Notes under the pieces: generated by a model
The model's database searches: none
Seen by the model: the letters and a program-made list of their open reading frames with translations, nothing else
Told to the model about the DNA's origin: nothing
Assembly (NCBI GenBank): GCA_050744865.1
Contig: JBOGHW010000051.1
Span: 1 to 64,000, forward strand
Direction: 5' to 3'
Origin: JAKACA01 sp050744865
Lineage (GTDB): Bacteria; Actinomycetota; Acidimicrobiia; Acidimicrobiales; Bog-793
Length of the DNA: 64,000 nucleotides
In this document: piece after piece, positions 51,880 to 60,087 of the stretch
Position numbering within the stretch: the first letter of the stretch is position 1
How the letters are laid out: each line of letters begins with the position of its first letter
Translations under genes and position numbers: made by a program

Positions 51880-52782
51880 GTGCCAGTAGCTGATGCCAAC
51901 GGGGTCGAGCTCTACTACGAGACGTACGGCCAGGACACCGACCCGCCGATGCTGCTCGTCTGCGGGCTGGGGATGCAGCTGGTGGTTTGGGACGAAGCGT
52001 GGTTCGAGGCACTGGTCCGGCGGGGCTACTACGTGGTCGCCTTCGACAACAGGGACGCCGGCCTCTCCACTCACCTCGTGGAAGCTGGCATACCAGACCT
52101 GATGGCCCTTCTTGAGGGGGGTGACCCCAACGTCACCTATCTGCTCTCGGACATGGCCGACGACGCAGCGGCCGTTCTGGACGCAACCGGTGTCGAGTCA
52201 GCGCACATCTTGGGGATCTCGATGGGCGGCATGATTGCCCAGGCGCTCGCCATCTCCTACCCCGGACGAGTTCGCAGCATCTGCTCGATCATGTCAACCA
52301 CCGGCGACCCGAACGTCGGCCAAGCTGATCAGGCCGCAGCTGAGGCATTGCTCGCAGTGTCGGGGACCACGCGCGAAGACGCCATGGAGGGGGCGTTGAA
52401 GGCGTTCGGCATCATCGGCTCTCCCGGGTTTCCTGCCGACGAGGATCGCGTGCGCAGGCTAGCCGGCCTGTCGTACGACCGCGACCGGGAGCCGACCGGG
52501 ATCGCCCGCCAGCTGGGGGCTATCCTCGCCTCGGCGGACAGGACCGAAGCACTCGGCCACCTCACCATGCCGGCGCTGGTGATCCACGGGACGTCCGATC
52601 CCCTCGTCAACCCCTCGGGCGGGCGGGCGACGGCGGCCGCGATACCGGGCGCCAAGCTTGTGATGGTCGAGGGCATGGGCCACGACCTCCCCACCCAGAT
52701 TTGGGACATGGTTCTGGACGAAGTCTGTGCCAGCGCCGGCAGAGTCGATGCCGGGCTCCTCGCCCCGCCGGCAAGTTCGTGA
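51880..52782 (+). CDS. Alpha/beta hydrolase
   Basis: 300 residues. Oxyanion segment LLVCGLGMQLVVW, nucleophile Ser in ILGISMGGMIAQA, acid in IHGTSDPLVNP and His in VEGMGHDLPTQIW. Family members hydrolyse esters of small or aromatic substrates. It overlaps the CoA-transferase gene as GTGA, which suggests that both act on the same carboxylic acid or thioester route (inference). Confidence 0.84.
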   Translation: MPVADANGVELYYETYGQDTDPPMLLVCGLGMQLVVWDEAWFEALVRRGYYVVAFDNRDAGLSTHLVEAGIPDLMALLEGGDPNVTYLLSDMADDAAAVLDATGVESAHILGISMGGMIAQALAISYPGRVRSICSIMSTTGDPNVGQADQAAAEALLAVSGTTREDAMEGALKAFGIIGSPGFPADEDRVRRLAGLSYDRDREPTGIARQLGAILASADRTEALGHLTMPALVIHGTSDPLVNPSGGRATAAAIPGAKLVMVEGMGHDLPTQIWDMVLDEVCASAGRVDAGLLAPPASS

Positions 52783-54008
52783 GTAGAGAGGCGGCACCTC
52801 GGGGGTCCTCCTCCGCTTCGGCGCCGCGATCCGACCGGCCTTCGCCTACCACGGGGCCTACCGGCCCTCTCGCCGGCCTTAGGGTGGTCGAGCTCGCAGG
52901 CATAGGGCCCTGCCCGTTCGGCGCCATGGTGCTCGCCGACCTTGGCGCTGACGTGCTTCGCGTTGAGCGGTCGTCGGCTGTGCCCACCACAACGCCGGCG
53001 GGCCCCTCCTGGGATTTGTTGCAGCGCGGGAAGCGGTCCATCGGCGTCGACTTGAAGTCCCCTTCCGGCGTGGAGCTCGTCCTCGATCTCGTGGCGGGGG
53101 CCGACGCCCTCGTCGAGGGCTTCCGCCCCGGAGTGACCGAGCGCCTCGGCCTCGGGCCGCAGCCATGTTTAGCCCGCAACCCGAGGCTGGTCTACGGCCG
53201 CATGACGGGCTGGGGGCAAGAGGGGCCGCTGTCCGAGAGGGCTGGCCACGACATCGACTACATCGCCATCGGCGGCGCCCTCGACCCGATCGGCCGGGCG
53301 GGCGAGCGGCCTGTACCCCCGCTGAACCTTGTGGGGGACTTCGGGGGAGGGGGCATGTTGATGGCTGTGGGCGTGTTGGCGGCCCTTTGGAACGCCGCGA
53401 GGTCCGGCGAGGGTGACGTCGTAGACGTGGCGATGGTCGACGGGGCGGCGTTGTTGATGGCGATGACCTGGTCGTTTCGTGCCTTGGGGGTATGGCACGA
53501 CGAGCGCGGCACGAACCTGCTCGACACTGGGGCGCCGTTCTACGAGGTGTATGAGTGCGCCGACGGCAAGATGCTGGCGGTCGGCGCTCTCGAGCCGCAG
53601 TTCTACGCGGAACTGCTGGACGTCCTGGGCTTGCAGCCTTCGGACCTGCCGCCCCAGATGGAGCGAGCCTCCTGGCCGCAGGCAAAGCGGCGCTACGCCG
53701 AGATCTTCGCCACGAGGACACGCGACGAGTGGGCGGCGCTGGCCGAGTCACGCGACGCATGCGTGTCGCCTGTGCTGTCGATGACCGAGGCTGCAAGGCA
53801 CCCGCACAACGTCGCCCGTGGCACCTTCGTCGAGGTAGCCGGGCTGCAACAGCCCGCCCCGGCCCCCCGGTTCGCGACTCGTCCGGCAGCGGCGCCGGCT
53901 CCCGCTTGCTGGCCAGGCGAGCACGGCCGGGACGCCTTGGTTGACTGGGGACTGGACGCCGCGCGTATCGACGCGCTCTCATCTGGCGGGATCCTGCGCA
54001 CGATCTGA
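52779..54008 (+). CDS. CaiB/BaiF-family CoA transferase or acyl-CoA racemase
   Basis: 409 residues. LAGLRVVELAGIGPCPFGAM, LADLGADVLRVER and the AGADALVEGFRPGVTERLGL, GHDIDYIAIGGAL and ARTRDEWAAL-type blocks (here FATRTRDEWAALAESRDACV) follow the alpha-methylacyl-CoA racemase layout. The aspartate in GHDIDY is the expected catalytic residue. It either moves CoA between acids or epimerises 2-methylacyl-CoA. The GTG start overlaps the hydrolase stop; the first 25 residues are Ser/Pro-rich. Confidence 0.83.
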   Translation: MSREAAPRGSSSASAPRSDRPSPTTGPTGPLAGLRVVELAGIGPCPFGAMVLADLGADVLRVERSSAVPTTTPAGPSWDLLQRGKRSIGVDLKSPSGVELVLDLVAGADALVEGFRPGVTERLGLGPQPCLARNPRLVYGRMTGWGQEGPLSERAGHDIDYIAIGGALDPIGRAGERPVPPLNLVGDFGGGGMLMAVGVLAALWNAARSGEGDVVDVAMVDGAALLMAMTWSFRALGVWHDERGTNLLDTGAPFYEVYECADGKMLAVGALEPQFYAELLDVLGLQPSDLPPQMERASWPQAKRRYAEIFATRTRDEWAALAESRDACVSPVLSMTEAARHPHNVARGTFVEVAGLQQPAPAPRFATRPAAAPAPACWPGEHGRDALVDWGLDAARIDALSSGGILRTI

Positions 54009-54076
54009 GTGGTCGAAGCTCGTGGCCCTTCGGCATGCCTGTGACCGACTTGCGACGAACCCGCAGGTGGGCGCTG

Positions 54077-54082
54077 TAGCCT
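54077..54082 (+). promoter_or_regulatory. -10 element of rimO
   Basis: TAGCCT, six bases before GTG 54089. Confidence 0.55.
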
Positions 54083-54088
54083 TTCCGG

Positions 54089-55426
54089 GTGGCCCAGACG
54101 TACTTCATCGCGACTTTGGGCTGCCCCAAGAACGAGGTCGACTCCGCCAAGCTTTCGGGACGGCTGGAGCGGGCCGGCTACGTCCCTGTCGGCCAGCCGA
54201 ACGACGCCGACCTGGTCGTGGTGAACACTTGCGCCTTCATCGAGCCGGCACGTGAGGAGTCCGTCGAGACCATCTTGGAGCTGAGCTCGCTCCGCCAGCC
54301 CGGCGCCCGCTTGGCTGTGACCGGCTGCTTGGCGGAGCGGAGCGGGCCCGAGTTGGCCGCTGCCCTCCCGGAGGTGGACATCGTGGCGGGCTTCGGGGTG
54401 GAGTTTCTCGACTGCGTCGTGCCGGCGCCTTCGGCTCCGGGTGTCGGGTCTGTGAGCCCGGTGCATTTCAGGAAGCGCAGCCAGGTGCCGTCCTTCGACC
54501 TGCTTGAGTTGCCGAGACCTCCGGCACGGTCGCCGTGGGCATACGTCAAGGTCGCCGAAGGATGCGATCGCAAGTGTGGGTTCTGCGCCATCCCGTCGTT
54601 TCGCGGTAGGCAGCGGTCCCGCAACCTGGAGTCGATCCTCGAGGAAGTCGAGTCTCTTCAGGCTTCCGAGATCGTCCTCGTCGCCCAAGATCTCGCTTCG
54701 TTCGGGCGAGACGTCTCGGCCCGGCGCGAGGTGAGCAAACGCAGCGACGACGCCGACATCGTCGCCCTCGTCGAAGCTGTCGCCGCCCGCGTTCCCCGCG
54801 TGCGCTTGCTCTACTTGTACCCGTCCTCGCTGACCGACCGCCTCGTCGACACAGTCGTCGCTACAGGGGTTCCCTACTTCGACCTCTCGCTGCAGCACGT
54901 GTCGCCGCCACTGTTGAGGCGCATGCGGCGATGGGGGAGTGGCCGCAAATTCCTGGAGCGAATCGAGCGCATCCGCTCTGTCGCTCCAGAAGCGGCGCTC
55001 CGGTCTTCGTTCATCCTGGGCTACCCCGGCGAGACCGAGGAGGACCAGGACGCCCTCCTGGCCTTCATCGAGGAGGCGTCACTCGATTGGGCTGGCTTCT
55101 TTCTGTTCTCAAAGGAGGACGGCACCTACGCGGCTGATCTTGGTGACCAAGTCCCGACAGAGCTCGCTCTTGAACGCTTGTCCGAGTGCGCCGAGCTCCA
55201 GGGCGAGATCACGGCCGCAAAGCGCCGGGGGGTTGTGGGCTCGGTTGTCTCGGTCCTGGTGGACCGGCCGGGTGTGGGCAGAAGCTTTCGCGAGGCACCG
55301 GAGATAGACGGGATAGTCCGCCTGCCTTCGCGGCATCCTTCGGGGTCGGTCGTCGACGTCAAGGTGACGGCGGCCGAGGGCACGGACCTCATCGCCAGCA
55401 CCGTCCGGACGACGGCGGCCTCTTGA
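54089..55426 (+). CDS. rimO: Ribosomal protein S12 methylthiotransferase RimO
   Basis: 445 residues. The N-terminal UPF0004 domain starts TLGCPKNEVDS and has two further cluster-binding cysteines (NTCAF, TGCLAE). The radical-SAM motif is CDRKCGFCAIPSFRG near 151-165, and a TRAM domain occupies the C-terminus. The PKN form of the first motif and the SFRGRQRSR run favour RimO over MiaB. It adds a methylthio group to an aspartate of ribosomal protein S12. First gene of the rimO-pgsA-cinA block. Confidence 0.9.
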   Translation: MAQTYFIATLGCPKNEVDSAKLSGRLERAGYVPVGQPNDADLVVVNTCAFIEPAREESVETILELSSLRQPGARLAVTGCLAERSGPELAAALPEVDIVAGFGVEFLDCVVPAPSAPGVGSVSPVHFRKRSQVPSFDLLELPRPPARSPWAYVKVAEGCDRKCGFCAIPSFRGRQRSRNLESILEEVESLQASEIVLVAQDLASFGRDVSARREVSKRSDDADIVALVEAVAARVPRVRLLYLYPSSLTDRLVDTVVATGVPYFDLSLQHVSPPLLRRMRRWGSGRKFLERIERIRSVAPEAALRSSFILGYPGETEEDQDALLAFIEEASLDWAGFFLFSKEDGTYAADLGDQVPTELALERLSECAELQGEITAAKRRGVVGSVVSVLVDRPGVGRSFREAPEIDGIVRLPSRHPSGSVVDVKVTAAEGTDLIASTVRTTAAS

Positions 55427-56013
55427 GTACCGCCGAGTCCCGACAGTCGACGTTCGGACCGTCGGCGTTGGCAACCCCTGCCAACGCCGTCACTGTCGGC
55501 CGCATCCTGGCGACGCCGCTACTCGTTGCCCTTGTGCTCCACACAGGGCCCTCGACCTGGCTCCTGGCGGCCGTCTGGGTCGTCTGCGCCAGTACTGATG
55601 GTGTCGACGGATGGGTGGCGAGGAAGCAGGGGACTACGAGGTCGGGGGCCTTCCTCGACCCTCTGGCCGACAAGTTCCTCGTCCTCGGCGTGCTGGCGTC
55701 GCTGGCCGACATCGGCGAGATCTCCTGGATCCCCGTGGTCCTCATCGGGTTCCGTGAAGTGGCCATGAGCCTCTACCGGATGCACGCCGGCCGCCGCGGG
55801 GTGTCCATTCCCGCCCGCAACACGGCCAAGATCAAGACGTTCCTCCAGGACATCGTCGTCTGCCTGGCACTGCTGCCACCAGTCGGCCTGCATCATGCCG
55901 TCGTGGTACGAGCCGTGTTGTGGGTGGCAGTCGGCATCACGCTCTATACGGGCCTGGAGTACCTGGTCGACGGTAGGCGCCTCATGTCGCCGCCGCTTCA
56001 CGGCAGCGCGTAG
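55423..56013 (+). CDS. pgsA: CDP-diacylglycerol--glycerol-3-phosphate phosphatidyltransferase (PgsA-type)
   Basis: 196 residues with five or six membrane helices. The CDP-alcohol phosphotransferase signature is complete: DGVDGWVARKQG followed by AFLDPLADK, with all aspartates. It makes phosphatidylglycerol phosphate in the membrane. The start is probably TTG 55423, overlapping the rimO stop as TTGA; no ATG or GTG is close. Location between rimO and cinA is standard in actinobacteria. Confidence 0.87.
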   Translation: MSTAESRQSTFGPSALATPANAVTVGRILATPLLVALVLHTGPSTWLLAAVWVVCASTDGVDGWVARKQGTTRSGAFLDPLADKFLVLGVLASLADIGEISWIPVVLIGFREVAMSLYRMHAGRRGVSIPARNTAKIKTFLQDIVVCLALLPPVGLHHAVVVRAVLWVAVGITLYTGLEYLVDGRRLMSPPLHGSA

Positions 56014-56046
56014 CTTCGGCGCAGCAAGGTAGTGGCCGGCGCAACC

Positions 56047-56052
56047 TAGTCT
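56047..56052 (+). promoter_or_regulatory. -10 element of cinA
   Basis: TAGTCT, six bases before GTG 56059. Confidence 0.55.
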
Positions 56053-56058
56053 GGCTCG

Positions 56059-57309
56059 GTGAGCTTACGAGTAGAGATCGTTGCAGTCGGGACCGAGCTG
56101 CTGCTGGGCCAGGTCGTCGACACGAACTCCAGTTACATCTCCGAGCAACTGGCGGCGAGCGGCCTCGATTGTCACTTCCAGACACGAGTGGGGGACAACC
56201 ACCCACGCATCGTGCTTGCTCTGCGCAGCGCACTGGCACGAAGCGAGGCGGTGATCGTCTGCGGCGGGCTCGGGCCGACCCAGGACGACATCACGCGCGA
56301 GGCGATTGCCGAGGTGATGAACGTCCCGTTGCGGCGAGATCCAGCCGTACTCGAGGCCATCGGGGCGATGTTCGCATCCCGGAAGCGGGCGATGCCGGCC
56401 AACAACGGCCGGCAGGCCGACGTGCCCGAGGGAGCTTTCGTCATACCCCAGACGATGGGCACCGCGCCGGGCCTGATCTGCCCGGTGGGGCAGAAAGTGA
56501 TCTACGCCATGCCGGGTGTGCCCTACGAGATGCACGAGATGCTCGCTCGGGCCGTCTTGCCGGATCTGCTCGCCCGCTCCGGCGAGACGGCGGTCATCGC
56601 CAGCCGGATCCTGCGAACTTGGGGACTATCCGAGTCCGGTCTCGCCGAGATCGTCGCCCCGCGGATCGACGAGCTCGACCGCGGCGGGGCCGGCGTGCCG
56701 ACGATTGCGTTCTTGGCCAGCGGCATCGAAGGCATGAAGCTGAGGCTGACCGTGAAGGCCGTCGACCTGGCCACAGCCGCGGCCGCCCTCGACGCCGAGG
56801 AGGCCGAGATACGGGCGCTTGTCGGTCGATCTGTCTTCGGCGTCGACGAAGAGACGATGGAGTCGGCTGTAGGGACGCTGCTCTTGCAGAAGAAGTTGAC
56901 GTTGGCGGTCGCCGAGTCCGTGACCGGGGGTTTGCTGGCCTCTCGCGTCGTGTCAGTGCCGGGGGCCTCGCGATGGTTCCGCGGTGGTGTCGTGTCGTAT
57001 GCGACCGACGTCAAGCAGTCACTGCTCGCGGTTCCGGACGGCCCGGTCGTGTCGGCTGAGACTGCCGCTGCCATGGCCGAGGGAGTGCGTCGCTTGCTGG
57101 GGACCGACGTCGGCCTCTCGACGACGGGGGTTGCCGGCCCCGACATTCAGGACGACCAACCACCTGGCACGGTGTTCGCCGGAATCGCCCTCCCCTCCAC
57201 AGAGCCTGAAGGAGTGCGGCTCCGGGTGCCAGGCGACCGCGACCGTGTCCGGCAGATGGGGACGATATCGGTGCTCGAGGTCCTCAGACAGAGGTTGCTG
57301 GACTCCTAA
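56059..57309 (+). CDS. cinA: CinA (nicotinamide-nucleotide amidohydrolase family)
   Basis: 416 residues. The N-terminal molybdopterin-binding-like domain (VEIVAVGTELLLGQVVDTN, GGLGPTQDDIT) is followed by the C-terminal PncC amidohydrolase domain (AVAESVTGGLLASRVVSVPG, GVVSYATDVKQ, STTGVAGPD). It salvages NMN and is often coexpressed with recA as a competence/damage-induced protein. Here recA is about 2.8 kb away, split off by a minus-strand gene group. Confidence 0.9.
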   Translation: MSLRVEIVAVGTELLLGQVVDTNSSYISEQLAASGLDCHFQTRVGDNHPRIVLALRSALARSEAVIVCGGLGPTQDDITREAIAEVMNVPLRRDPAVLEAIGAMFASRKRAMPANNGRQADVPEGAFVIPQTMGTAPGLICPVGQKVIYAMPGVPYEMHEMLARAVLPDLLARSGETAVIASRILRTWGLSESGLAEIVAPRIDELDRGGAGVPTIAFLASGIEGMKLRLTVKAVDLATAAAALDAEEAEIRALVGRSVFGVDEETMESAVGTLLLQKKLTLAVAESVTGGLLASRVVSVPGASRWFRGGVVSYATDVKQSLLAVPDGPVVSAETAAAMAEGVRRLLGTDVGLSTTGVAGPDIQDDQPPGTVFAGIALPSTEPEGVRLRVPGDRDRVRQMGTISVLEVLRQRLLDS

Positions 57310-57333
57310 CAGAGGCAGAGGTTGCTTAACTCG
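57289..57333. repeat. Duplicated 3' end of cinA
   Basis: CAGAGGTTGCTGGACTCC (57289-57306) is followed after nine bases by CAGAGGTTGCTTAACTCG (57316-57333). A small tandem duplication spanning the cinA stop. Confidence 0.6.
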
Positions 57334-57350
57334 CAGGAGACGTGGCCTGG

Positions 57351-58139
57351 TCAGCGGGCGGCTTCGAGCCGGCGGGCGATCTCGCGGTAGCGGCGTATCG
57401 GGATGAGATGCACACCGTCGAATGCGCCCGAGTCCCGGATCTGGCAAACCATCTCGCAAGCGATGTCGATGCCGGCGTCGCGACTGCGCTCGACTCGCTC
57501 GAGGACCGCAGCCGGGACGGCCAGCTCAGGTATCTCGTTGGACATCTTTCGCGCCATCTCAGCGCTGCCCAGTACCATCACGCCGGCGTACACCGGTCCT
57601 GGGAAATCGATCGACGCACGCCACTGCACGAGGCCCTCGACGGAGAAGCCGACTTGGGCGAACAAGGAATCGGCCTCGCGCTTCCACGAGGGCAAAGCCT
57701 GCAGGCGGGAGGCAACCCCGATTCGCAGAGCGCCACTGCGTGGCCGGTGCCGCTCGGAGAAGTGCCTGGCTTCGTCGATCATCGCCCGCACCGTCAGGTC
57801 GTCCGAGCGCCGGCCGGATTCCGGGCGGTCGCCGTATACGAACAAGAACTCGTCGACGCCGTAAGCGGCGGCGGTCAGAAGATCGCGGCGGAAGCCCAAG
57901 GTGTTGCGATCCCTGGCGTTCAGGCAGGCGATGGCATCGCCGCCCATCTGGATCACCTCGTGGGCGACGGCGATGCTCGACACAGTGGCCCGCCCGATGT
58001 GGTTGTCGGGGATCAAGAAGCTCGACGCGATCGAACTCAGCACGCCGATCTGGTGCCGGACCCGGCGCAGATCCGGGTCGGTGGCAGGCTCGATCTCGCA
58101 AATCACCTCGAAGCCGGTTCCGCTACCAGTTCCGTTCAT
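57351..58139 (-). CDS. Methylenetetrahydrofolate reductase-family protein
   Basis: 262 residues, TIM-barrel MetF-like but shorter than typical MetF. EICEIEPATDPDLRRV (usually PP-kG), DNHIGRATVSSIAVAHEVIQ, CLNARDRN and FVYGDRPESG follow the family order. It may reduce a folate or use F420 rather than flavin, as in some actinobacteria; the cofactor cannot be read from sequence. ATG 58139 lies six bases after TATCGT on the minus strand. Convergent with cinA. Confidence 0.72.
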   Translation of the reverse strand: MNGTGSGTGFEVICEIEPATDPDLRRVRHQIGVLSSIASSFLIPDNHIGRATVSSIAVAHEVIQMGGDAIACLNARDRNTLGFRRDLLTAAAYGVDEFLFVYGDRPESGRRSDDLTVRAMIDEARHFSERHRPRSGALRIGVASRLQALPSWKREADSLFAQVGFSVEGLVQWRASIDFPGPVYAGVMVLGSAEMARKMSNEIPELAVPAAVLERVERSRDAGIDIACEMVCQIRDSGAFDGVHLIPIRRYREIARRLEAAR

Positions 58140-58145
58140 GCGGGG

Positions 58146-58151
58146 ACGATA
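58146..58151 (-). promoter_or_regulatory. -10 element of the MetF-like gene
   Basis: TATCGT on the minus strand, then CCCCGC and the ATG at 58139. Confidence 0.55.
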
Positions 58152-58178
58152 CCCGGCTCGCCGACAGCGGTCAGCTCG

Positions 58179-58718
58179 TCACCGGTTGCCGTCCGGCTCC
58201 GGCCAGTTGTAGGGCTCCGGAATGTCCCCCGGTGGTGAAGGCCCACCGTAGAGCTCGAACCCCAAGAAGGAGAAGGCGGCGGGCGGCGCAGGCCTGAGCT
58301 CGCCGACGAGCTCAGGGTTCTCAGCCAGTTCCGTCAATGCGTCGGCGACTTTGTCCTCCGATGGCTCGAGGCCGGAGTTGGCCGAAGCCAGCTCTCTACC
58401 GGCGATCTTCTCTAGGAGGCTCGTGACCGCCTCGGGCCGGTGGGCGCTCCCTGGCCGTCCGCTCCGCCGGAGGAGCTTGCGAGCTCTCGGGGTCAGTCCC
58501 ACGGCGCGCCCTCGGCACTCGACCAAGCCGGCCCTGTGCAAGAGACCGCAGGCCTGGGCGAACCTGGCGGCCTCAGGCCAACGGCCGAACAAGTACTGGT
58601 AGGCGGCCAGCACTTGGCCAATGTCTGCGAGCTCGCCTCCGTTGGCATCTTCCACTGCGAGCAGTGCAGCGGCCTCGGGCTTGCCGAAGAGGGACTCTTC
58701 TTGTTCCACGGCAGGCAT
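58179..58718 (-). CDS. Winged-helix-like protein, last gene of the macrodomain operon
   Basis: 179 residues. Residues about 30-90 look like a winged-helix domain (ARFAQACGLLHRAGLVECRG ... LTPRARKLLRR). The C-terminal third is Pro/Glu-rich and ends PEPYNWPEPDG. No catalytic motif. Its ATG directly follows the GNAT stop (TAAATG), so it is translated with that gene. Confidence 0.6.
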   Translation of the reverse strand: MPAVEQEESLFGKPEAAALLAVEDANGGELADIGQVLAAYQYLFGRWPEAARFAQACGLLHRAGLVECRGRAVGLTPRARKLLRRSGRPGSAHRPEAVTSLLEKIAGRELASANSGLEPSEDKVADALTELAENPELVGELRPAPPAAFSFLGFELYGGPSPPGDIPEPYNWPEPDGNR

Positions 58719-59357
58719 TTAACCCGGCTCAGCCGGCTGCCGGCACATCGTCCACAGGGGAGGGCCGCCTCGCACCGGACTCAGCTTGTTGACGACCTCA
58801 TAGCCGTGACGCCTGTAGTACGGCAGATTGTCCTCATTCTGCGTCTCGAGGTAGCAGGGCACTCCTGCCTCGTCCGCCTTGGCCATCTGGCCCTGTTGCA
58901 ACATCGCCCCGATGCCGCTGCGCTGCACCGACGGGTCGACGACGAGAAGCTCGAGGTACCAATGGGGACCCTCGATGTGCGCCTTGTCGATGGCGAGCAG
59001 GTACTTCGAGCCGTCCAGCAACGCTTTGGGCCGGGGGTAGAGCGCCCACAGGGCGCCTCCCGCCTGGCGCAGCTGCTGTACGACCGGGAGGGGATAGCAC
59101 CCGGGTTTGATCCAGGCGGCAACGCCGGCGAGCCGGCCGTCAGGGCCCTGAGCCCCGAGCACGACCGCGCTGCCTCCCAGGTGAGCGAGCTGGGACCGCC
59201 AGAAGATTGCCAAGCCGCGTGCTCGCTGCAGAGGTCGGGGTGAGAGGTGCTCGAAGAATGGGTCATTGTGGAATGCCCGAGCGGCCACGATGCCCGCGTC
59301 GCTCAGGCTCGTGTGGCTCGCCCCGAGCAGGTCGATCCGTACTTCGCTCGACCTCAT
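58719..59357 (-). CDS. GNAT-family N-acetyltransferase
   Basis: 212 residues. The acetyl-CoA-binding region LLVVDPSVQRSGIGAMLQQG (about 145-164, Q-x-x-G-x-G/A type) and YYRRHGYEVV near the end are clear GNAT features. The substrate is unknown. It overlaps the macrodomain gene by four bases and the downstream gene follows at once, so the three are an operon transcribed away from recA. Confidence 0.83.
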   Translation of the reverse strand: MRSSEVRIDLLGASHTSLSDAGIVAARAFHNDPFFEHLSPRPLQRARGLAIFWRSQLAHLGGSAVVLGAQGPDGRLAGVAAWIKPGCYPLPVVQQLRQAGGALWALYPRPKALLDGSKYLLAIDKAHIEGPHWYLELLVVDPSVQRSGIGAMLQQGQMAKADEAGVPCYLETQNEDNLPYYRRHGYEVVNKLSPVRGGPPLWTMCRQPAEPG

Positions 59358-59848
59358 AGCAAAAGCCTCTCATAGAGATCGAAGGTTGCTTGGTCGAAGG
59401 CCACGAGGCGGGCAAGCTCGACGGAGGTGTCGCATCGGCGGAGCGTGGTGACGGCGACCTCGGCCGCCTCGGCTCTCGGGTACCCGTAAACACCTGTGGA
59501 GATGGCGGGGAAGGCGATCGATCGGGCACCGAGTACATCGGCTACTTGCAGACAACGCCTGTAGCAGCTGGCGAGAAGATCAGGCTCGCCCTGAGTGCCA
59601 CCGTGCCAGACCGGACCGACTGTGTGGGCGATCCACCTGGCGCTCAGGGCGTAACCCTCCGTCACCTTGGCGTCACCCGTCTCGCAACCACCGAGGGCTG
59701 CGCAGGCTTCGTGCAGCCGGGCCGCTCCGGCAGCCCGGTGGATTGCCCCGTCGACCCCGCCACCGCCCGCCAAAGCGGAGTTGGCGGCGTTCACGATGAC
59801 GTCGACATCTTCTGTCGTGATGTCTCCGAGGCGGGCTTGCAAGTGCAT
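59354..59848 (-). CDS. Macrodomain protein (ADP-ribose binding / deacetylase type)
   Basis: 164 residues. MHLQARLGDITTEDVDVIVN then AANSALAGGGGVDGAIHRAAG contains the ADP-ribose loop and the catalytic Asn/Asp of MacroD-type hydrolases; the second loop is FPAISTGVYGYP. It should remove ADP-ribose or O-acetyl-ADP-ribose. First gene of the three-gene operon, sharing its promoter region and two LexA-type boxes with recA. Confidence 0.9.
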   Translation of the reverse strand: MHLQARLGDITTEDVDVIVNAANSALAGGGGVDGAIHRAAGAARLHEACAALGGCETGDAKVTEGYALSARWIAHTVGPVWHGGTQGEPDLLASCYRRCLQVADVLGARSIAFPAISTGVYGYPRAEAAEVAVTTLRRCDTSVELARLVAFDQATFDLYERLLL

Positions 59849-59914
59849 GGGGCACAGTCTGCCCTGCCACAGGAAGCTGTTCGGCTTGCGGAGTATCCAC
59901 CACCGAACGTATGT

Positions 59915-59940
59915 TTGGAACTACAGTTCTGTAAGAAGTT
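59915..59940. promoter_or_regulatory. Two adjacent LexA (SOS) boxes upstream of recA
   Basis: CGAACGTATGTTTG (59915-59928) differs from the actinobacterial box CGAAC-N4-GTTCG by one base. GAACTACAGTTC (59929-59940) is a perfect GAAC-N4-GTTC core directly after it. They lie 67-92 bases before the macrodomain start and about 150 bases before recA, so LexA could repress both sides. Confidence 0.75.
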
Positions 59941-60087
59941 CTTGGGAAGCTGTTCTGGGCTGTCGCAAGGAGAGCAGCAGCTTTGTTACACCCTCCGCGT
60001 AGGGTGCCAACTATCGGATCGCCCGAGGCCGCGGTACATGGCTCGGGCCAGGGATGACACGCACGAAGAGAAGAGAGGCAAACGGCG

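Noticed and set aside
51829..52074. 82-codon upstream extension of the GH1 gene
   Set aside because: It overlaps the divergent hydrolase gene and its promoter; the GH1 barrel begins right after ATG 51828.
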